From Selenomonadaceae bacterium UBA3796 (GTDB lineage Bacteria > Bacillota > Negativicutes > Selenomonadales > Selenomonadaceae), in assembly GCA_002369175.1 (NCBI GenBank), contig DFES01000071.1, positions 1,454-12,295 of the forward strand: 10,842 nt of DNA. Reading direction: 5' to 3'. The translations under genes were made by a program, and so were the position numbers. A model generated the notes under the pieces. The model saw only the letters and a program-made list of their open reading frames with translations, did no database searches and had not been told where the DNA came from. Numbering within the stretch: position 1 is the stretch's first letter; every line of letters begins with the position of its first letter. Positions 6,593 through 10,842 of the stretch are shown piece after piece.

Positions 6593-8064
6593 TTCATCAC
6601 CTGTATTTCATGCAGTTTCAAATCCCTTGGCCCGACGAGCTTCAGTCCCAGCGCCTGCATTCTCCGCACATAGGAAACGCATGCTTCCGTAATCTCCTCC
6701 CCGGGGCACAAAACAGGAATCCCCGGGGGATAGAACATGACCTGCTCCGCTGAAATCCGTCCGATGCTGCTGTCAAAGCCCACGCCATGAGAAGAGGAAA
6801 AAAAAGCCTCCCGCGGAGATATTCTTTGAACAGGAATCTTTGGAAAGTCACATTCTAAAGCGAACTCCTTTTCTTTCCGATACCTGTCCGCCATGTCTCC
6901 AAGAGCTGCCTTCAGATATTCCAGCTCCCGCCGCGTATCCGCGTAAGAAAGAATGAACAGCACCTGATACGCATCCGCCAGTTCGCACTGCACCTTGTAG
7001 ACATGGCGCAGGATTCGTTCCGCTTCCGCGCCGCTCAGTCCGAGACCCCGAAAGGATACGGTCACCTTCGTGACATCAAGCCCTGCAGCCCCGGGCGTTC
7101 CCATGCGTTCCCGCCCAAAGGAATGCAGCCCCCGGATCCCATTGACAAACGCCCGCAGCTCCTCAGCAAGGAGAACCGCACGCCCCACCAGTTCCTCTCC
7201 CTTTTCCGCCATCTGCAGGCGGGCAATATCGAGGGAAGCCAGAAGAAGCTGGTTAGGGCTGGTTGTCTGGAGCAAGCTGGAAGCTGCGCGCACCCGCTCC
7301 ATATCCACTCTCCCCTTCCGCACCAGGAGCATGGAAGACTGGGTCATGGAGCCAAGAAGCTTGTGTGTGCTCTGCGCCGCCATATCCGCTCCCGCATCCA
7401 TGGCCTGCGGAGGAAGCGCATCGCTGAACCGGAGATGCGCCCCGTGAGCCTCGTCCACCAGCAGAAGCATTCCGTGGGAATGGAGAATATCCGCAATCGC
7501 GGCCAGATGGGAGGCCACACCGTAATACGTGGGAGACACCACAGCCAGCGCCTTCGCCTCCGGGTGCTCCCTGACAGCCTGCTCCACCGTCTCTGGGGAA
7601 AGCCCCATGGCGATGCCCATGTCCTCGTCCATTTCCGGCGGCAGAAAAACGGGTTGTGCCCCCGCAAGTACCACCCCGCCCGTCATGGAACGATGGGCAT
7701 TGCGGGGAAGGAGCACCACATCCCCCGGACGGAGCGCCGCCATGAACATGACGTGAATCGCCCCCGTAGTTCCATTGACCATGAAATAGGCGGCATCCGC
7801 GCCGTAGAGCTCCGCCGCCAGTTCCTGCGCCTCCCGGATGCAGCCCTCCGGCCCATGGAGATCATCCAGTTCCTCCATGAGAGAAACCTCCTCCCGGAGC
7901 CCCTGCGCCGTCACAAGCTCCCGGAGAAGCGGATGCGCTCCTATCCCCTGCTTGTGTCCCGGCGTATGGAAGGCAAGGGCTCCATCCTCTGCATACTTCC
8001 GCATGGCCTCCGCAATGGGCGCCCTGTGCTGCCTCTTCTTTTTTTCCTCCGAACTCCAGCTCAT
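6589..8064 (-). CDS. Orn/Lys/Arg decarboxylase family protein (SpeA/YaaO type), PLP fold type I
   Basis: A 491-residue PLP-dependent basic amino acid decarboxylase of the short YaaO/SpeA type, cytoplasmic, which would yield agmatine, cadaverine or putrescine. The substrate cannot be read from sequence. Visible are the N-terminal AFHTPGHKQG (31-40), DDLHGPEG (67-74), the phosphate-binding NGTTG (97-101), the aspartate motif LVDEAHGAH (202-210) and the Schiff-base lysine K235 in QSTHKLLGSMTQ. The C-terminal domain has the FYPPGIPVLCPGE block. It lacks the extra N-terminal wing domain of the large inducible enterobacterial decarboxylases. The start at 8064 has a G-rich GGGGGG site about eight bases upstream. 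It lies 31 bp after the histidine-kinase stop and overlaps tmk by 4 bp. Its product could contribute to polyamine supply or, in Negativicutes, to polyamine-modified peptidoglycan (inference only). Confidence 0.9.
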   Translation of the reverse strand: MSWSSEEKKKRQHRAPIAEAMRKYAEDGALAFHTPGHKQGIGAHPLLRELVTAQGLREEVSLMEELDDLHGPEGCIREAQELAAELYGADAAYFMVNGTTGAIHVMFMAALRPGDVVLLPRNAHRSMTGGVVLAGAQPVFLPPEMDEDMGIAMGLSPETVEQAVREHPEAKALAVVSPTYYGVASHLAAIADILHSHGMLLLVDEAHGAHLRFSDALPPQAMDAGADMAAQSTHKLLGSMTQSSMLLVRKGRVDMERVRAASSLLQTTSPNQLLLASLDIARLQMAEKGEELVGRAVLLAEELRAFVNGIRGLHSFGRERMGTPGAAGLDVTKVTVSFRGLGLSGAEAERILRHVYKVQCELADAYQVLFILSYADTRRELEYLKAALGDMADRYRKEKEFALECDFPKIPVQRISPREAFFSSSHGVGFDSSIGRISAEQVMFYPPGIPVLCPGEEITEACVSYVRRMQALGLKLVGPRDLKLHEIQVMK

Positions 8065-8095
8065 GTTTCTGCCCCCCTACCGTCAAGCTCCCTCC

Positions 8096-9334
8096 TCATC
8101 CGACATTCGTTCCCTGTCCTGCCATGCGGTTCGGTATGCGGAGCAGCACCTTCGTTCCCTTTCCGATGGCGGACACCACTTGGAGCTCTGCCCCGATCAG
8201 CTTCGCCCGCTCCTTCATGCTCATGACGCCGAAATGACCGGTCTGGTCGCCTTCCTCCTCCATACCGCGCTCCATCATATTCTTTTCCTCAAGGGTAACA
8301 TTGGGATCAAAGCCCTTCCCCTTGTCCTCCACAGAAATGTGGATTGCCGACGGAGTGAACTTCACCCGCACCTTTGCCTTTCGCACACCGGAATGATGGG
8401 CAACATTATTGAGCGCCTCCTGTACAATACGAAACGCCGCAATCTCCACATGCTTCGGCAGGGCATACTCCTCCCCGTCCAAGTCATAATCCGACGCCAC
8501 TAGACCCCGATCCGCCATATTGCCGCAGAGCTGATGGATGGCAGGAGCAAGCCCTTGATCGTCCAATGCCATCGGACGCATATCAAAGATGATCTGGCGG
8601 ACACCGGAGATGCACTCCCGGATTCCCTGGCGAAGGGACTGGATATTGTACTTTGCTTCTTCCGGATCCCGATCCACCAGCTTCTCACAAATGGAGGTCT
8701 GGAAGATGAGATTCGCCAGATCCTGCGCTACCCCATCATGAAGTTCCCGGGAAATGCGGTACCGCTCATCCTCCTGCGCCTTGATGATGCGCGCCCCAAC
8801 GAACTTCTCCTTCTGGGCGGCCTCAATCTGCCAGACCACGCCGCCAATTTGCGAACTCAAATAGGAAAGCACGGAGCCGACTGCCATCGTCAAATGCTCC
8901 GCGCGCTTCAGGATTCCATTGAGATGCCGCAGGCGAAGTTCCAGCTTGTCCCTCAATTCCCTCAGGTGCTTCTCCTTGTCCCGCTCCAGAGCGAGAGCCA
9001 CCTGAATGTTCGCCACGGACTCATAACTCGCTTTGATATCCTCTTCCGAATACATCGAGAAGTTGCTGCTGACCTGTGCAAGGTGCATCTTCTCCCGCTT
9101 TTCCTGATCTGCAAGAGCATCCACATGATCAATGGTCTCCTGCACCTGCCGTTTCACCATCTCCAGATTTCGTCGACTCGTATCCACCTCTTCCCGGGTC
9201 GTCTCGTAGATATCAAAAATCTGGGACTTGTTCTCCTCGATGGTGTGAATCGTATTGTTCAGAATATGCCGCAAAGAAACCTGATCCGGCTCATTTGCCT
9301 CACCAACCGTATCTCCAGCCGCCAATGCTTTCAT
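8096..9334 (-). CDS. DegS-like cytoplasmic sensor histidine kinase (HisKA_3 / HATPase)
   Basis: A 412-residue soluble histidine kinase that resembles Bacillus DegS in layout and motifs. Residues 15-185 form a long, charged, probably coiled-coil region (DegS sensor type) without membrane segments. The HisKA_3 phosphorylation box ERYRISRELHDGVAQD follows (H199), then the DMRPMALDDQGL block (251-262) shared with DegS. The ATPase domain has an N box QEALNNVAHHS (305-315), G box DKGKGFDP (337-344) and GVMSMKERAKLIGA (369-382). The segment between G boxes (about 346-366) is long, acidic and Met-rich, longer than I recall for DegS. I place the start at 9334. It has G-rich bases directly upstream but no ideal ribosome-binding site, so the start is the uncertain part; the open frame reaches 9457. 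No DegU-type regulator is adjacent. The upstream neighbour is a REC-GGDEF protein, the natural candidate partner (inference). Confidence 0.9.
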   Translation of the reverse strand: MKALAAGDTVGEANEPDQVSLRHILNNTIHTIEENKSQIFDIYETTREEVDTSRRNLEMVKRQVQETIDHVDALADQEKREKMHLAQVSSNFSMYSEEDIKASYESVANIQVALALERDKEKHLRELRDKLELRLRHLNGILKRAEHLTMAVGSVLSYLSSQIGGVVWQIEAAQKEKFVGARIIKAQEDERYRISRELHDGVAQDLANLIFQTSICEKLVDRDPEEAKYNIQSLRQGIRECISGVRQIIFDMRPMALDDQGLAPAIHQLCGNMADRGLVASDYDLDGEEYALPKHVEIAAFRIVQEALNNVAHHSGVRKAKVRVKFTPSAIHISVEDKGKGFDPNVTLEEKNMMERGMEEEGDQTGHFGVMSMKERAKLIGAELQVVSAIGKGTKVLLRIPNRMAGQGTNVG

Positions 9335-9425
9335 CCCCCGTACTCTGTATCCCTCGCGCCTGTATTCACCGCCCGGCCTGCGGTCGCTTGCCGATGAGCT
9401 GTCCGGCCATCGGTAATCTTTCCAT

Positions 9426-9454
9426 AGTATACCATGTACCGGGTTCCGTGAAAA
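9426..9454 (-). promoter_or_regulatory. Probable extended -10 promoter ahead of the DegS-like kinase gene
   Basis: The minus strand reads TTTTCA (9449-9454, four of six -35 consensus bases), 17 bases, then TGG-TATACT, with -10 TATACT at 9426-9431 and an extended TGn. The start point near 9419 gives a leader of about 85 bases before the ATG at 9334. This would allow the kinase-decarboxylase-tmk-rnmV-rsmA run to be transcribed separately from the upstream regulator. There is no terminator between the regulator stop (9482) and this promoter. Confidence 0.55.
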
Positions 9455-9481
9455 CATCGTATTTTCGTAGAGAAAAGCGCC

Positions 9482-10780
9482 CTACAGCGCCTCCATCTCG
9501 CACTCGTACATGCATCCGGCGGCCTCGGGGCGGGACATCCAGTTCGAGTGCATGCGCTCCATGACCTGCGTCCCCTCCCATTCTCCCGCTTCCATGAGAA
9601 GAACCAGAAATTGTCCCGGACTGCTTTGGGTGATACAATCGCTGCGCCGCAAAGTGTTCTGCAGCGTATCGGCAAACCCCTCTGCCACGCTTTCCTGCCC
9701 CTCACGGATTGGCAAGGTGAGCCGCAGAAACAGAGCCTTATGCGAATAATTCTCGGTCCAGCGCTGAAGAAAGCGGTAAATGAGCCGGAACTGCGCAAAC
9801 TCCAGAAAAAGAGCCTTCTTTCCCCCCTGGCGCTCTCCCAAAATCTGCCGGATCCCGGAAAGCCCCTCCACCATATCTGTCCGGCCTGCCACCTGCCCGG
9901 CCTCCGCAGGAACGAAAAAGTCCACACCGTGCTTTCCGTGATTCTTCACCCGGTAAAGCGCTTGATCCGCCTTGTGGGAAAGCTCCGAGAAATTCGTCCC
10001 CTCATCCGGGGCAAACACAACGCCCACGGAAACGCCCAGGGGAATGGACATATTCTCCCCCATGAGATCCCTGGCCGTCTGCAAAATCTCCTCGTTCATA
10101 CGGTGAACCTTCGATTTGATGACAGCCTTCTCCCGGATGTTCTGCAGATAGGCGATGAATTCATCCCCACCGATGCGGCCTGCAACATCTCTGTCACGGA
10201 TGAGGCTTTGAAGCAGATTGGCAAAGCTCACGAGGATCCTGTCTCCCATGCTGTGCCCGTAGAGGTCATTCACATTCTTGAAACTGTCCAGATCGATCAT
10301 CAAAAGAGCGCCCGGAACACTTTGGCAACGCTCCTCGATTTCCCGGCGGGAAGCCTCCTTGTTCAGCATCCCGGTCAAAGGATCCAGAGATGCCGCCTTC
10401 TTGAGCCCATGAATCTTATCCACGTGCTGCAGGATCTTGGATATCCGCTGCAACAGCACATTCGCCCGGAACGGCTTCCGTATGTAATCCGCAGCCCCCA
10501 GTTCAAAGCCCCGGCTCTCGCTCTCATCGCTTTCATCTGCCGTCATGAGCATGAAAGGAACCGGTTCCCCACCAATCTCCATCAGCCGCCGCTGCAGCTC
10601 ATAGCCATCCATTTCCGGCATCAACAAATCGGAGAGCACCATATCGGGATGCTCCCGTGCATAGATCTCTATGGCCTCTGAGCCGGAAGAGGCGCACACC
10701 GTCTCGTACTCCTTGGAAAGAATATAATCCGCTATTTTCAGCATCACTGGCTCATCGTCTACAATCAATATCTTTTTCAC
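9482..10780 (-). CDS. REC-GGDEF response regulator (diguanylate cyclase) with degenerate C-terminal cyclase-like domain
   Basis: A 432-residue PleD/WspR-like response regulator expected to make cyclic di-GMP from two GTP when phosphorylated. Residues 2-118 are a receiver domain with D8/D9, phospho-acceptor D51 in LSDLLMPEMDG, T80 and K102. A linker leads to a GGDEF domain (about 130-290): DPLTGMLNK, MIDLDSFKNVND, then RIGGDEF with the signature at 204-208. The inhibitory-site RxxD is also intact (R195-D198), so product inhibition is likely. Residues about 310-430 look like a second, degenerate cyclase domain: LRRSDCITQSSPGQFLVLL aligns to the signature region with SPGQF (387-391) in place of GGDEF. 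The start is GTG at 10780, since GGAGGA lies six bases upstream; a TTG at 10804 is also in frame but precedes that site. No membrane segment is seen. The likely partner is the downstream DegS-like kinase. Confidence 0.93.
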   Translation of the reverse strand: MKKILIVDDEPVMLKIADYILSKEYETVCASSGSEAIEIYAREHPDMVLSDLLMPEMDGYELQRRLMEIGGEPVPFMLMTADESDESESRGFELGAADYIRKPFRANVLLQRISKILQHVDKIHGLKKAASLDPLTGMLNKEASRREIEERCQSVPGALLMIDLDSFKNVNDLYGHSMGDRILVSFANLLQSLIRDRDVAGRIGGDEFIAYLQNIREKAVIKSKVHRMNEEILQTARDLMGENMSIPLGVSVGVVFAPDEGTNFSELSHKADQALYRVKNHGKHGVDFFVPAEAGQVAGRTDMVEGLSGIRQILGERQGGKKALFLEFAQFRLIYRFLQRWTENYSHKALFLRLTLPIREGQESVAEGFADTLQNTLRRSDCITQSSPGQFLVLLMEAGEWEGTQVMERMHSNWMSRPEAAGCMYECEMEAL

Positions 10781-10786
10781 TGCCGA

Positions 10787-10792
10787 TCCTCC
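10787..10792 (-). promoter_or_regulatory. Ribosome-binding site fixing the GTG start of the REC-GGDEF gene
   Basis: GGAGGA on the minus strand, six bases before GTG at 10778-10780. It decides the start, because the GTG is followed at once by KKILIVDDEP, the usual beginning of a receiver domain. The frame's upstream TTG would place this ribosome-binding site inside the coding region. Confidence 0.85.
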
Positions 10793-10802
10793 AACTATGC
10801 CC

Positions 10803-10825
10803 AAAATAACGAGGCAGGCCTCGTT
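10803..10825 (-). terminator. Short hairpin before the REC-GGDEF gene, possibly the terminator of an upstream gene
   Basis: A perfect 7-bp stem on the minus strand (AACGAGG at 10819-10825 complement and CCTCGTT at 10808-10814, 4-base loop) is followed by ATTTTG. The T-run is short, so it may be a weak terminator of a gene beyond the right edge or a leader hairpin. It ends about ten bases before the ribosome-binding site, so no promoter fits between the two. The regulator's promoter must then lie beyond 10825. Confidence 0.4.
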
Positions 10826-10842
10826 GAAACGCCAATTGGAAG

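Noticed and set aside
7003..8226. A 407-codon plus-strand open frame opposite the decarboxylase gene
   Set aside because: Composition is basic and His/Pro-rich, typical of a reverse-strand shadow. It crosses two real genes of the opposite strand.
9335..9457. Extended N terminus of the kinase from the ATG at 9457
   Set aside because: The extension is Arg/Gly/Ser-rich, unlike DegS, and an ATG at 9457 would lie upstream of the probable transcription start near 9419.
9548..10681. A 377-codon plus-strand open frame opposite the REC-GGDEF gene
   Set aside because: The minus-strand frame carries complete receiver and GGDEF motifs with a good ribosome-binding site; the plus-strand product has no recognisable features.
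1..10842. CRISPR arrays, tRNA/rRNA genes, insertion sequences, phage or defence modules
   Set aside because: I saw no regularly spaced direct repeats, no tRNA-like cloverleaf, no transposase or integrase motif and no terminal inverted repeats with target duplication.

Overview
This window reads as chromosomal DNA from a Firmicute (Bacillota). The markers are a DegS-type histidine kinase with its N-terminal coiled-coil sensor region, RNase M5 (rnmV) directly ahead of rsmA/ksgA, an Orn/Lys/Arg decarboxylase of the SpeA/YaaO type next to tmk, and strong AGGAGG ribosome-binding sites. The moderately GC-rich look and the protein flavour would suit the Negativicutes (Selenomonas-like genera), but that narrower placement is inference. 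Every gene I accept lies on the minus strand, so transcription runs from high to low coordinates. No rRNA, tRNA, insertion sequence, CRISPR array, phage gene or attachment site is visible.

In transcription order the first block, 10780 to 8096, is a signalling pair. It has a REC-GGDEF response regulator (with an apparently degenerate third domain) that starts at a GTG, then a cytoplasmic DegS-like histidine kinase with its own probable promoter. A tight block follows: a fold-type-I Orn/Lys/Arg decarboxylase (8064-6589), a thymidylate kinase-like protein overlapping it by 4 bp (6592-5912), RNase M5 (5873-5325) and the 16S rRNA dimethyltransferase RsmA overlapping it by 8 bp (5332-4481). Short gaps and overlaps suggest that kinase, decarboxylase, tmk, rnmV and rsmA can share a transcript.

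Next, behind its own probable promoter (4372-4400), comes a tandem pair of NhaC-family Na+/H+ antiporter genes (4329-2821 and 2779-1250). They align without gaps and are about 68% identical by hand count. A clean intrinsic terminator (1212-1242) ends this unit. After it come a small cysteine-rich protein of unknown function (1129-863) and a sulfur-assimilation gene, an O-acetylhomoserine sulfhydrylase-type PLP enzyme (701 to beyond position 1). That gene's leader holds a probable promoter, small hairpins and a strong terminator-like stem-loop just before the ribosome-binding site, which suggests transcription attenuation.

Most of the window is housekeeping (rRNA maturation, dTMP synthesis, ion homeostasis, methionine/cysteine metabolism). 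The items that deserve a second look are the unexplained attenuator-like leader of the sulfhydrylase gene, the pairing of a DegS kinase with a REC-GGDEF protein instead of a DegU-type regulator, the degenerate second cyclase-like domain, and the diverged antiporter duplication. I do not see a clearly new multi-gene system.
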